From: Thiobius zoothamnicola
GTDB lineage: Bacteria; Pseudomonadota; Gammaproteobacteria; Chromatiales; Chromatiaceae
Direction: 5' to 3'
Assembly (NCBI GenBank): GCA_963678215.1
Contig: OY782758.1
Location: forward strand, 2,170,001 to 2,234,000
Length of the DNA: 64,000 bases
Shown: in pieces, positions 32,331-41,489 of the stretch
How positions within the stretch are numbered: position 1 is the stretch's first letter
How the letters are laid out: each line of letters begins with the position of its first letter
Made by a program: the position numbers and the translations under genes
The notes under the pieces: generated by a model
Databases searched by the model: none
Seen by the model: only the letters and a program-made list of their open reading frames with translations
Told to the model about the DNA's origin: nothing

Positions 32331-34469
32331 GTGACAGGCGACGTCCGCATCAATCGCTATTTGATCAGCGATCTGTGTGACGAACTGGAGACCTACCTCA
32401 CGCAACACCAGGTCAGCGAAGTCTATCGCGCTTATCTCTTCAGTGCTGACGCGCATGCCGGGCAAACGCGTTTGTCTGGCGAACCTTATATCTATCATCC
32501 GATTGCGGTCGCCCATATTCTGGCGCAGATGCACATGGATCATAAGTGTCTGATGGCTGCCATTCTGCATGATGTGATTGAAGATACCGGAACGGGCAAA
32601 GCCCAACTCAATCAGGTTTTTGATCAGGAAATCGCCGATCTGGTGGATGGTGTCAGCAAACTCACTCATCTGACTTTCGCTTCCAAAGCCGAAGCGCAAG
32701 CGGAGAATTTTCAGAAAATGATGCTGGCGATGACGCAGGATATCCGGGTGATATTGATCAAGCTGGCAGACCGTTTGCACAATATGCGCACGCTTGGGGT
32801 GATGCGGCCCGCCAAAGCCCGGCGTATTGCGCGAGAAACCATTGATATCTATATTCCGATCGCTAATCGTCTGGGAATCAACAATGTGCGCCATGAACTG
32901 GAAGAGTTGGCCATGCAGGCGCATTGGCCCTGGCGTCATACCATCCTGCAAAAGGCGGTCATGAAATGCAGCGGTAACCGTCCCGAACTGGTCAGTAATA
33001 TCACCGAAATGATCACCAGACGTATTCAGCAGGAAAACCTGCCGGGCGCGGTGGATGGTCGTAAAAAGCGGGTTTACAGCACTTATCGCAAAATGGTGGT
33101 CAAGCGTTCCCGATTGATTGATTTGGCGGATGTGTTTGCCTTCCGCATCATTGTCGATACGGTTGATGCCTGTTACCGGATGCTGGGCGCGATGCATAAT
33201 CTGTACCGCCCCATGCCGGGAAAATTCAAGGACTACATCGCTATTCCCAAGGCGAACGGCTACCAATCCCTGCATACGATCTTATTCGGCCCACAAGGCG
33301 TTCCCATTGAATTGCAGATTCGCACGCGCGACATGCATCGGGTTGCGGAGCAGGGTATTGCCGCGCACTGGCATTACAAAGATGAGCCTGGTGGTTCCGT
33401 CACCTCGGATGCGACGGCGGAATGGTTGCGCAACTTGCTTGAGGTGCAAAAAAGTTCCGGCGACTCGATGGAGTTTCTGGAGCATGTCAAAATCGATTTA
33501 TTTCCGGATGAAGTCTATGTATTCACGCCGCGCGGCAAAATCATCGTGTTGCCGCGTGGTGCCACCATTATTGACTTCGCCTATGCGGTGCACTCGGATG
33601 TTGGCAATCAATGCGTGGCCGCGCGCCTGGATCGTCAACTGGTTCCGTTGCGCACGCGATTGAATAATGGGCAAACTCTGGAAATTCTGACAAAAGATGA
33701 CGCCAAACCGAACCCGGCCTGGTTGAATTTTGCCATCACCGGCAAAGCAAGGGCGACGATCCGCGCTTACCTCAAACGCCTGGAGAGACAAGAAGCCGCT
33801 GAGCTTGGACGCCGTTTGCTGGGTCGGGAACTGCAAGAGATGGGAGTGTCGCTGGATGCGATCAGCAAGGCTGAATTACAGGTGATGGTGAGTGAACTCG
33901 GTCATGCGGATTGTGACGAATTGCTACAGCAGATTGGTCTCGGCAACCGGCCTGCCCGGCTGGTCGCACGACTCCTGGTGGTGCCAGAGAAACAGGATGA
34001 AGAAACGGGCCTGGACAGCAGTCAGGGTTCGTTGGTGATCAAAGGCAGCGAACGGATGGTCGTCAATTTCGCCAAATGTTGCGGGCCGATTCCGGGTGAT
34101 CCGATTGTTTCGATTTTCAATCCGGGGCGGGGCATGGTGGTGCATCATCAAAGTTGTCCGAATCTAGGGGATTTCCGCCGTCAAGGTAAAGACTGGCTGG
34201 ACGTGCAATGGGCTGATGATGTGCAGGGTGAATTCCACACTACGATCCGGATTGATGTCAATAATCAACGTGGTATGTTGGCGACCGTGGCGGCGTTGAT
34301 CGCTGAAGCTGGCTCTAATATTGAGGATGTGCGCAGCGAAGAACGGGATGGTCTCAGCTCCAGTCTGCGCTTTACGCTGGTGGTGAAAGACCGTAAACAT
34401 CTGGCGACCCTGTTTCGCTGGATTCGTGCAATACCTAATGTGTTAAAGGTTGCCCGGCTGATCGGTTGA
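32331..34469 (+). CDS. spoT: Bifunctional (p)ppGpp synthetase/hydrolase (SpoT/Rel type)
   Basis: Makes and degrades the stringent-response alarmone. The 712 residues are close to E. coli SpoT (702). An N-terminal HD hydrolase domain with HDVIEDT (about 81-87) is intact, so hydrolysis is expected. The synthetase domain shows VFAFRIIVD, KDYIAIPKANGYQSLHT and ELQIRTRDMHRVAEQGIAAHW. A TGS domain (VYVFTPRGKIIVLPRGATIIDFAYA) and a C-terminal ACT domain (IRIDVNNQRGMLATVAALIAEAGSNI) complete the layout. The start is GTG 32331; no better candidate is seen before the conserved region. trmH and recG, its usual followers in E. coli, are absent. Confidence 0.96.
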   Translation: MTGDVRINRYLISDLCDELETYLTQHQVSEVYRAYLFSADAHAGQTRLSGEPYIYHPIAVAHILAQMHMDHKCLMAAILHDVIEDTGTGKAQLNQVFDQEIADLVDGVSKLTHLTFASKAEAQAENFQKMMLAMTQDIRVILIKLADRLHNMRTLGVMRPAKARRIARETIDIYIPIANRLGINNVRHELEELAMQAHWPWRHTILQKAVMKCSGNRPELVSNITEMITRRIQQENLPGAVDGRKKRVYSTYRKMVVKRSRLIDLADVFAFRIIVDTVDACYRMLGAMHNLYRPMPGKFKDYIAIPKANGYQSLHTILFGPQGVPIELQIRTRDMHRVAEQGIAAHWHYKDEPGGSVTSDATAEWLRNLLEVQKSSGDSMEFLEHVKIDLFPDEVYVFTPRGKIIVLPRGATIIDFAYAVHSDVGNQCVAARLDRQLVPLRTRLNNGQTLEILTKDDAKPNPAWLNFAITGKARATIRAYLKRLERQEAAELGRRLLGRELQEMGVSLDAISKAELQVMVSELGHADCDELLQQIGLGNRPARLVARLLVVPEKQDEETGLDSSQGSLVIKGSERMVVNFAKCCGPIPGDPIVSIFNPGRGMVVHHQSCPNLGDFRRQGKDWLDVQWADDVQGEFHTTIRIDVNNQRGMLATVAALIAEAGSNIEDVRSEERDGLSSSLRFTLVVKDRKHLATLFRWIRAIPNVLKVARLIG

Positions 34470-34533
34470 TTGACGGATTCACTGGACTGTGTGCCGGTCA
34501 GTATAAGAAGGATACAAAAGCCTGATTCCCCCT

Positions 34534-35337
34534 ATGAACAAATGGCGATTCCCAAATGAAGCCACGCCGCCTGGTTCGGCAAATTATTATATCGCGCGCT
34601 TCGCTGCGCCCGCGCAACGTGATCGCATTGCTGCCTGGCTCGCTTGGTTTGCGCACCTGGATCAAATCGTTGAGAAAGCCAAGGATCCGGGGGTGGCGCG
34701 TCTGAAACTGGACTGGTGGCGCGAAGAAACGCATTTCATGCATCGACAAGCAGCGCGTCATCCATTGGCCCAGGCACTCAGTCAATACATCAATGCTGAT
34801 TGGCAGATAATGCCCATGCACCGCATACTGGATGCGATTGAACAACGGATTCTGAAACAAACGCCGCACGATCTGACGGTTTTTCAGCAACAATGCGCCC
34901 AACAAGGTGGCAGCCGCGCTATTTTGTTGGCGAACAGCGCAGAATCAGACAGACAAAACCAGGCCGAATGGTTGGGTGGCTATCACGCGATGGTGTTGTG
35001 GATACAGCATCTGGGCAAAGACATTCAGCAACATGATTGGAGCTTGCCACAAACATGGCTGAATCAGCATGGCATCCAGCGCATTCAACTGGAAAACGGT
35101 GAAGATATACCAGCATTGGCTGAGGCTGTTCAGGCGTTATTACAATCGGTTGAACAAAAGCTGCTGGATGAGCGATCCAGGCTGAAGCAGCAGATCGCAT
35201 TGCATACGCCGCTACGCATGGCAGTTCAGGCTTGGTATTTATCCCGTCAGATGCGTAAAAAAGGCTACGCCAGCCATCAGCATGAGTTTGAGTTGACGCC
35301 GTTGCAGTATTTATGGGCGGCGTGGCGCATGGGTTAA
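34534..35337 (+). CDS. Squalene/phytoene-synthase-like protein with degenerate active site
   Basis: A 267-residue all-helical protein resembling the squalene/phytoene synthase superfamily (SANYYIARFAAPAQRDRIAAW near the N-terminus, LKLDWWREE, GYHAMVLWIQHLGKDIQQHD). The first acidic motif reads DQIVE, not DxxxD, and the second region has D five residues apart (DIQQHD), not the usual four. Condensing activity is therefore doubtful. The protein resembles the non-catalytic members related to the mitochondrial complex I assembly factor NDUFAF6. No carotenoid or hopanoid genes are nearby. It is convergent with pgsA. Confidence 0.7.
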   Translation: MNKWRFPNEATPPGSANYYIARFAAPAQRDRIAAWLAWFAHLDQIVEKAKDPGVARLKLDWWREETHFMHRQAARHPLAQALSQYINADWQIMPMHRILDAIEQRILKQTPHDLTVFQQQCAQQGGSRAILLANSAESDRQNQAEWLGGYHAMVLWIQHLGKDIQQHDWSLPQTWLNQHGIQRIQLENGEDIPALAEAVQALLQSVEQKLLDERSRLKQQIALHTPLRMAVQAWYLSRQMRKKGYASHQHEFELTPLQYLWAAWRMG

Positions 35338-35371
35338 TTTTCTGCTTGGTGTTGATAGCACCATAGCAATC

Positions 35372-35929
35372 CTATTGCAATGCAGACCAGGCTGCGCGCA
35401 GGTATTGCATCATCGACCATAGGGTGAGTAATGTGGCTGCGTATAAGGCGATCAGGCCTATGGCGTAAATTGGCGATCCGGCGATATCCTGCCCATAAAT
35501 CAATAACGTGATGGCAATCATTTGCGCGGCGGTTTTGAGTTTGCCGACATAAGCGACGGCGACAGTGGTTTTTTCGCCGATGCTGGCCATCCATTCGCGC
35601 AAAGCGGAGATGATGATCTCGCGGCTGATGATAATGATCACCGATAGGGTGATCGAAAGCGAGGGGTCGGATTGCACTAACATGACCAGAGCGGCGGCCA
35701 CGATCAGCTTGTCAGCGACTGGATCCAGGAATGCGCCGAAGCGTGAGGCGGCTTGCCAGCGGCGTGCCAGATAGCCATCCAGCCAATCGGTAATCGCGGC
35801 TAATACAAAGAGGGCAGCGGCGGCTTCGTTATGCCAGTGTACTGGCAGATAGTAGACCAGCACCAGTACCGGTATCAGTATGATGCGCATGATAGTCAGT
35901 TGGTTAGGCAGTTTTTGCAGGTTCATCAT
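35372..35929 (-). CDS. pgsA: CDP-diacylglycerol-glycerol-3-phosphate 3-phosphatidyltransferase
   Basis: Makes phosphatidylglycerophosphate, the first committed step to phosphatidylglycerol, in the inner membrane. The 185 residues carry about five membrane segments. The CDP-alcohol phosphotransferase motif D-x2-DG-x2-AR-x8-G-x3-D-x3-D is complete (DWLDGYLARRWQAASRFGAF, then LDPVADK). The ATG at 35929 overlaps the uvrC stop; a second ATG follows at 35926. The uvrC-pgsA order is classical in gammaproteobacteria. Confidence 0.95.
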   Translation of the reverse strand: MMNLQKLPNQLTIMRIILIPVLVLVYYLPVHWHNEAAAALFVLAAITDWLDGYLARRWQAASRFGAFLDPVADKLIVAAALVMLVQSDPSLSITLSVIIIISREIIISALREWMASIGEKTTVAVAYVGKLKTAAQMIAITLLIYGQDIAGSPIYAIGLIALYAATLLTLWSMMQYLRAAWSALQ

Positions 35930-37746
35930 TCACCATGAAATGCGACGTAGATGTGTTGCGCCAATGTGTTGCTGATGCCGTCAACCTTGGCGATATCTTC
36001 AATACCGGCGCGCGCGAGTCCTTGCAGGCCGCCGAAGTGTTTGAGCAGTTTTTGGCGGCGCTTGGCTCCGATCCCGGCTATGTCCTCCAGCGGCGATTGT
36101 TTTCTGGCTTTGCCGCGTCTTTGGCGGTGTCCTGTGATGGCGAAGCGATGCGATTCATCACGAATATGTTGGATCAGGTGAAGCGCAGGGGAGTCGTTTG
36201 GCAGTATCAAAGGGCGCTCCCGTCCAGGCAGGATCAACATTTCCATACCGGGTTTACGATCCGGGCCTTTAGCGACGCCAAGCAGTGGGAGATCGTGAAT
36301 GCCGAGTGCTGCCAATATCTGTTGCGCGGCATTGAGTTGTCCTTTGCCACCGTCGATCAACAGCAGATCGGGCATTTTCGCGCCTTCATTTTGCAAACGC
36401 TGGTAGCGTCTTTGCAGGGCTTGGCGCATGGCGGCGTAATCATCGCCGCCAGTGATATTTTTGATGTTGAAGCGTCGATAGTCGCTCTTATAAGGTTCGC
36501 CTTGTTGGAATACGACGCAGGAGGCGACTGTTTCCTCGCCTTGAGTGTGGCTGATGTCAAAGCATTCCATGCGGTTGGGGGATTCGTCCATATCCAACGC
36601 AAGGCGCAAAGCGTCAAGGCGTTGTTGGTTGGCGGTTGAGCTGGCCAGGCGGGCCTCCAGCGCCATGGCGGCATTGGTCGTTGCCATGGTCAACCAACGT
36701 GCGCGTTCGCCCCTTGGCTTGTGTTTGATGCGGACTTTGCGCTCGGCTTGGAGGCTGAGGGTTTCTTCCAATGCGGTTTGATCTTCAGGCAAGACATTCA
36801 CCAGAATTTCCGTCGGCGCGGCTTTCGCCAAATAGTATTGTGCGATAAATGCAGAAATCAGTTCAGCGGATTCGGCACCTTCTCCCGTACGTGGGTACAG
36901 AATTTTGTTGCCCAAATTATGGCCGTGGCGCACGAAGAAAATCTGCAAGCAGGCCATGCCTGCCTTGGTGGCGACAGCAACAATATCCAGATCGCCGCGT
37001 TCGCCATTAATGTATTGTTTTTCCTGTACGCTGCGCAACGCATTGATCTGGTCACGTAGTTTGGCAGCCTGTTCAAATTCCAAAGCGTCTGAGGCCGTTT
37101 CCATTTTATGGATCCAACGTTCAACGACGTGGGATGCCTTGCCCTGTAGAAAAAGTTTGGTGTCTTTCACATCCTGTGCATATTGTTCCGTGCTGATGAA
37201 GCCGACGCAGGGTGCGGTGCAACGTTCAATTTGATATTGCAGGCAGGGACGCGACCGGTTGGCGTAATAGCTGTTTTCGCACTGTCGCACCGGAAACAGT
37301 TTTTGCAGCAGTCTCAAGGTTTGACGAACAGCATTACTGCTGGGGTAGGGGCCAAAATATTGCCCTTTTTGATGGCGCGAACCACGATGCAGCGTCAAAC
37401 GGGGGAATTGGTCAGCGGAGAGATAGAGGTATGGATAGCTTTTGTCATCCCTCAACAGCACGTTATACCGTGGTTGATGGGTTTTGATCAGATTGTATTC
37501 CAGCAGCAGGGCTTCGGATTCGGTATGAGTGACCGTGATGGCGATGTCGGCGATCTGCGCCACCATAGCCGCGATGCGTTTATTGGTCGCGCGGGTGAAA
37601 TAGGTGCTGACCCGTTTGACCAGATTTTTAGCCTTGCCAATGTACAATACCCCTCCGTCTTTATCCAACATCCGGTACACCCCCGGTCTGTGGGTCAGGG
37701 TTTTCAGGAAGGCCTTGGCGTCAAACGTGTTATCCGTGTTGTTCAT
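35926..37746 (-). CDS. uvrC: Excinuclease ABC subunit C
   Basis: Makes the dual incisions of nucleotide excision repair. The product is 606 residues from ATG 37746. Domains: GIY-YIG nuclease (THRPGVYRMLDKDGGVLYIGKAKNL, the GVYRM and YIGK elements visible), a UVR motif for UvrB contact (SDALEFEQAAKLRDQINALR), the RNase-H-like endonuclease (MECFDISHTQGEETVASCVVF, LLIDGGKGQL) and a C-terminal helix-hairpin-helix pair (LEDIAGIGAKRRQKLLKHFGGLQGL). An in-frame GTG at 37764 would add six residues. It overlaps the upstream uracil-DNA glycosylase gene by 17 bases. Confidence 0.96.
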   Translation of the reverse strand: MNNTDNTFDAKAFLKTLTHRPGVYRMLDKDGGVLYIGKAKNLVKRVSTYFTRATNKRIAAMVAQIADIAITVTHTESEALLLEYNLIKTHQPRYNVLLRDDKSYPYLYLSADQFPRLTLHRGSRHQKGQYFGPYPSSNAVRQTLRLLQKLFPVRQCENSYYANRSRPCLQYQIERCTAPCVGFISTEQYAQDVKDTKLFLQGKASHVVERWIHKMETASDALEFEQAAKLRDQINALRSVQEKQYINGERGDLDIVAVATKAGMACLQIFFVRHGHNLGNKILYPRTGEGAESAELISAFIAQYYLAKAAPTEILVNVLPEDQTALEETLSLQAERKVRIKHKPRGERARWLTMATTNAAMALEARLASSTANQQRLDALRLALDMDESPNRMECFDISHTQGEETVASCVVFQQGEPYKSDYRRFNIKNITGGDDYAAMRQALQRRYQRLQNEGAKMPDLLLIDGGKGQLNAAQQILAALGIHDLPLLGVAKGPDRKPGMEMLILPGRERPLILPNDSPALHLIQHIRDESHRFAITGHRQRRGKARKQSPLEDIAGIGAKRRQKLLKHFGGLQGLARAGIEDIAKVDGISNTLAQHIYVAFHGE

Positions 37747-38380
37747 CAATCCATTGACGTGCACGGGCGAAAACTTGCTGGAACATCTCAGGGGTCAGGC
37801 GGCGGGTTTGGGTGTTATAACGACTACAGTGATAAGAATCCAATAAGATGCCGCCATGTGGCATTGGGTGTTCAGCGGCATGGGCGAACGGATAATCTTT
37901 CTGTTTCAGATGCAGTGCGGCAATGACGGATTTGTGAGCGATGCCGCCTAATGCAATGATGAGGCTACGCGGCTTCAGGGATTTGAGTTCGGTGGTCAGG
38001 TATTGACGGCAGGTGTTGATTTCGGGTCCCGTGGGTTTGTTTTGCGGCGGGACGCATTTGACGGCGTTAGTGATGCGACAGTCAATCAACTTTAATCCAT
38101 CGTCCACGGATATGGATTCTGGCGCATTGGCGAAGCCGAATTGATATAACGTCTGGTAGAGCAAAATGCCGGCATGGTCGCCAGTGAAAGGCCGACCTGT
38201 CGCATTTGCGCCATGTAAACCCGGCGCGAGGCCAACAATCAATAAAGCCGGTTGGTCTGCGCCGAAGGGCGCAACAGGCCGGCAGTGATAATCCGGGTAT
38301 TGTATTTGGGTGTGATCAAGAAATTCCGCCAGGCGAGGGCATTGACGGCATTGAATATCAAAAAACGGATCAGATGACAT
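37730..38380 (-). CDS. Uracil-DNA glycosylase, family 5 (UDGb-like)
   Basis: About 216 residues from ATG 38380; an upstream in-frame ATG at 38416 is possible. Family hallmarks are the iron-sulfur cysteine start CRQCPRLAEF, motif 1 LIVGLAPGLHGANATGRPFTGD, NAVKCVPPQNKPTGPEI, ALGGIAHKSVI and motif 2 DSYHCSRYNTQT. Motif 1 has Ala where family 4 has Glu (GEAPG), which places it in family 5, enzymes able to remove uracil and some oxidised or deaminated bases. It overlaps gacA upstream by 11 bases and uvrC downstream by 17, so it is tightly built into the operon. That insertion between gacA and uvrC is unusual. Confidence 0.88.
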   Translation of the reverse strand: MSSDPFFDIQCRQCPRLAEFLDHTQIQYPDYHCRPVAPFGADQPALLIVGLAPGLHGANATGRPFTGDHAGILLYQTLYQFGFANAPESISVDDGLKLIDCRITNAVKCVPPQNKPTGPEINTCRQYLTTELKSLKPRSLIIALGGIAHKSVIAALHLKQKDYPFAHAAEHPMPHGGILLDSYHCSRYNTQTRRLTPEMFQQVFARARQWIDEQHG

Positions 38381-39008
38381 GATGTGAGAGCGCGAGGTGA
38401 GTGAGTTCGACATCATTGTTCACATCCAGTTTGTCATATAAACGACGTCGGTAGGTTGAGATGGTTTTAGGGCTTAAAAATAAAGCCTCGCAGATTGTTG
38501 GGTTACTTCTCCCCTGAACGATCATCAGCATGACCTGCATTTCGCGGGCTGATAAGGCGTTAAACGGGTTCTTTTTGGCATCATCCCGGCCAGTTGTCCG
38601 GTTTAATGCGATTTGTTGGGCGACTTTGTTGGAAAGATACAGGTTGCCGACCATCACGGTACGGATGGCGATAAAAAACTCATCAGCCTGACAGTTTTTG
38701 GAAATAAATCCTTTCGCGCCAGCATTGAGCAGTTGATTGGGAAAAGGGTCATGATCAAAAGCGGTGACCATCAGGATTCTGTTGTCAGGGTTTTGCTGGA
38801 AAAGACGGCGTGTGGCTTCCAGACCGCCCATGCCTGGCATCTTGATGTCCATCAGGATTAAATCGGGCGACAGCTCGCGGGCTTTTTCCAGCGCGATTTC
38901 ACCGGTTTCCGCTTCGCCAGTGACTTTAATGTCTTTGGTTTCGTGGAGCACGCTACGCAATGCGGCGCGAAACAGCGCATGGTCGTCAACCAATAAAACG
39001 CGGATCAT
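38370..39008 (-). CDS. gacA: GacA/UvrY-type response regulator
   Basis: A 212-residue two-component regulator. The receiver domain has the acidic pair VDDH, phosphoacceptor D54 in ILMDIKMPGMGGLEATRR, and the conserved K in GFISK. The C-terminal NarL/LuxR-type HTH reads LSAREMQVMLMIVQGRSN...LFLSPKTISTYRRRLYDKLDV. GacA and its E. coli equivalent UvrY control small RNAs of the Csr/Rsm circuit. The link to uvrC and pgsA on the same strand is the diagnostic neighbourhood. No sensor kinase is present in the window. Confidence 0.9.
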   Translation of the reverse strand: MIRVLLVDDHALFRAALRSVLHETKDIKVTGEAETGEIALEKARELSPDLILMDIKMPGMGGLEATRRLFQQNPDNRILMVTAFDHDPFPNQLLNAGAKGFISKNCQADEFFIAIRTVMVGNLYLSNKVAQQIALNRTTGRDDAKKNPFNALSAREMQVMLMIVQGRSNPTICEALFLSPKTISTYRRRLYDKLDVNNDVELTHLALSHHVI

Positions 39009-39015
39009 AAAACGG

Positions 39016-39960
39016 TCAGCATTGGATAGACTCTATTTTTTTTCTGACTTGTAAGGCGACTTCCAAAGCGCGTAGACCGGTGGCGCCATCCACCATCGGC
39101 GCTTGACCTGTTTTGACTGACTGAATGAAAGCGTCAATTTCCACATCCAGTGGTTTAACCGGTTCAATGGAAATTTGTTCGCTGATGATCTCCGGCCAGT
39201 TTTCACCCGCTTGTTGTGCCGGATAGGCGGTTTCCAGCGTTTGCCCGATAAAATCCAGTGATTGGTAACGCCGATGTTCAAATACGCGTATCCGGCGAAT
39301 TTTTTCACGCGATATGCGACTGGCGACCACATTCGCCACGGCCCCATTGGTGAATTCAAGACGTGCACTGGCGATGTCGATATGTGGCGTCAATACGCTC
39401 GCGCCAGTCGCTGAAATTTGTTGGATATCACCGCCAATCAGGGACAGCACAATATCAATATCGTGGATCATCAAGTCCGAAACCACATCCACGTCCGTGG
39501 CCCGTGCGACGAACGGACTCATGCGCTGGGCCTCAATAAAACGTGGTGCCTGAATGCGTTCGCTCAACGCCATCACACCAGCGTTAAACCGTTCCAAATG
39601 GCCGACTTGCAGGATGATGCCAGCCTCTTCCGCCAGCCGGACGATTTCCGCGCCTTCGGTTTGGGTGCTGGCGATGGGTTTCTCCAACAAGACATGTTTG
39701 CCGGCGTGCAAATAAGGGCGGGTTGCCGCTAAGTGTGCTGTTGTTGGGACGACAATGCTGATCGCCTCAACTTTTTCGAGTAATACATCGGGGTCTTTAT
39801 AGGCGGTGCAATTTGCTTCCTGAGCGACTTTTTCAGCAGCGGCTGAGTTGATGTCTGTGATGCCGACCAATTCAACCCCAGGGTGCCTGGAATAAATCAA
39901 TGCGTGGAAACGACCCAGATAGCCCACTCCCACGACGCCAACCTTGAGTCGTTCAGACAT
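39016..39960 (-). CDS. Gfo/Idh/MocA-family NAD(P)-dependent oxidoreductase
   Basis: A 314-residue two-domain sugar oxidoreductase. The Rossmann motif GVVGVGYLGRFHA (about 8-20) binds the nucleotide; the EKPIA motif (HVLLEKPIAST) supplies the catalytic lysine, and HDIDIVLSLIG contains the conserved aspartate-histidine region. The sequence resembles the subset found beside lipid A genes and related to the UDP-GlcNAc 3-dehydrogenase GnnA. Neither lpxA nor gnnB is in the window, so the substrate is not settled. It ends seven bases before gacA and probably heads that operon. Confidence 0.8.
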   Translation of the reverse strand: MSERLKVGVVGVGYLGRFHALIYSRHPGVELVGITDINSAAAEKVAQEANCTAYKDPDVLLEKVEAISIVVPTTAHLAATRPYLHAGKHVLLEKPIASTQTEGAEIVRLAEEAGIILQVGHLERFNAGVMALSERIQAPRFIEAQRMSPFVARATDVDVVSDLMIHDIDIVLSLIGGDIQQISATGASVLTPHIDIASARLEFTNGAVANVVASRISREKIRRIRVFEHRRYQSLDFIGQTLETAYPAQQAGENWPEIISEQISIEPVKPLDVEIDAFIQSVKTGQAPMVDGATGLRALEVALQVRKKIESIQC

Positions 39961-40168
39961 TGCCCCTTCTCCTGCCAGGATTCAATTTGCTGGTGAAGGC
40001 TAGCATATGTGCTGAAATCAGCAAGTGCGCAAGGCCATAGGGAATGATCAGCGATCCCGACTCCCTACGGTTTGCGCGTGGCAGGTCTTTGCGGGGTTTT
40101 TTGATTCTGCACCTCCCACGGGAACATGGTATGGTTCCGCGATTATCTGATTTTATCATTTGACGATT

Positions 40169-40543
40169 ATGAACCAACATCAAATCGATATCGGTGTGGA
40201 TACGGTTTACATTGAGCAGCAATCTGATCCCGAATCTGATCGGTATGTATTTGCTTACACCATTACTGTCAGTAATACCGGTCACGAAGCCGCAAAATTG
40301 ATTAACCGGCATTGGGTGATTACGGACTCCAACGGCAAGGTGCAAGAGGTGCGCGGCGAAGGTGTTGTGGGTGAACAACCTTATTTACGCCCAGGCGAGC
40401 AATTCCAATATACCAGCGGGACTGTTTTGGAAACGCCAGTGGGCGTGATGGAAGGTGAGTATGAAATGGTGAAAGATGATGGCGAGGCGTTTTATGCGCC
40501 AATTAACCAGTTTACGTTGTCTATTCCCCGCACATTACATTAA
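40169..40543 (+). CDS. apaG: ApaG protein
   Basis: A 124-residue beta-sandwich protein of the ApaG/DUF525 family, linked in bacteria to nucleotide and phosphate or cation stress but with no firm enzymatic role. Conserved elements are RYVFAYTITVSNTG, NRHWVITDSNG, VRGEGVVGEQPYLRPGE and YTSGTVLETPVGVMEGEY. ATG 40169 is preferred over a TTG at 40160. It is followed by apaH with a gap of 13 bases, the classical apaGH pair; ksgA and pdxA, usually upstream, are absent. Confidence 0.95.
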   Translation: MNQHQIDIGVDTVYIEQQSDPESDRYVFAYTITVSNTGHEAAKLINRHWVITDSNGKVQEVRGEGVVGEQPYLRPGEQFQYTSGTVLETPVGVMEGEYEMVKDDGEAFYAPINQFTLSIPRTLH

Positions 40544-40556
40544 ATTCCTTTCCAAA

Positions 40557-41408
40557 ATGGCTGTTTACGCTGTTGGTGATATTCAAGGTTGCTATGACCC
40601 ATTGCGCCATGCTTTGGATCAGGTAGGTTTTGACCCATCCAAAGATCAACTGTGGTGCGTTGGCGATCTGGTCAACCGGGGTCCTCACTCACTGGATGTC
40701 TTGCGTTTTATCAGCGGACTGGGTGAATCGGCGGTTAGCGTACTGGGCAATCATGATTTGCATTTGCTGGCATTAGCGTTTGGTCATGGTCGCCGGTCTG
40801 GTAAAGATAGTTTGCAAGCGGTGTTGGATGCGCCGGATAGTAGTGAGTTGATCCATTGGTTGCGCTACCGGCCATTGCTGCATTGGGATGCCGGACTTGG
40901 TTTTGCCATGCTGCATGCTGGTTTGCCGCCCCAATGGTCTGTTGTGAAAGCCCTGGAACTGGCGCATGAGGTTGAAGCCGTCTTACGTGATGAAAAGGCT
41001 GCGCCAGATTATTTCGCGCAAATGTATGGTGATCAACCTGCTTGCTGGTCTGATGACCTGCGAGGTATATCGCGATTGCGTTTTATCACCAACTGCTTCA
41101 CCCGTCTCAGATTTTGTACGCCTGAAGGTCAACTCGAACTGCGTGAAAAGGGCGCGCCAGGTTCGCAAACGAATCCACAGGCGCAACCCTGGTTTACTCT
41201 GCCTGACCGTCAAAGTCTGGATACCCGGATTGTGTTTGGCCATTGGTCAACACTGGGGTACTGTGCTGAACATAATGTCTGGGCGCTAGATACGGGATGC
41301 TTGTGGGGAGGCGAGCTGACTCTGTTGCGGATTGGTGCTTCGACGCCACATAGATTCAGCTATGCTTGTGAGCCATCCCAGGATCCAGCGCGATTCTTAT
41401 CAGCTTAG
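40557..41408 (+). CDS. apaH: Bis(5'-nucleosyl)-tetraphosphatase, symmetrical
   Basis: Hydrolyses Ap4A to two ADP. The product is 283 residues from ATG 40557, as in E. coli (280). Phosphoprotein-phosphatase metal motifs are intact: YAVGDIQGC, WCVGDLVNRGP and VLGNHDLHLL, then MLHAGLPP and VFGHWSTLG. The start is set by homology; the reading frame continues upstream into apaG but that part is a shadow. Confidence 0.96.
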   Translation: MAVYAVGDIQGCYDPLRHALDQVGFDPSKDQLWCVGDLVNRGPHSLDVLRFISGLGESAVSVLGNHDLHLLALAFGHGRRSGKDSLQAVLDAPDSSELIHWLRYRPLLHWDAGLGFAMLHAGLPPQWSVVKALELAHEVEAVLRDEKAAPDYFAQMYGDQPACWSDDLRGISRLRFITNCFTRLRFCTPEGQLELREKGAPGSQTNPQAQPWFTLPDRQSLDTRIVFGHWSTLGYCAEHNVWALDTGCLWGGELTLLRIGASTPHRFSYACEPSQDPARFLSA

Positions 41409-41489
41409 CCCCTGTCGGTTTCTATAAGCTTTTTGCGCAGACCAATAAAGGATCAATGCGGTCTTAACGTTGAGCGGGGCAGGTCTGAT

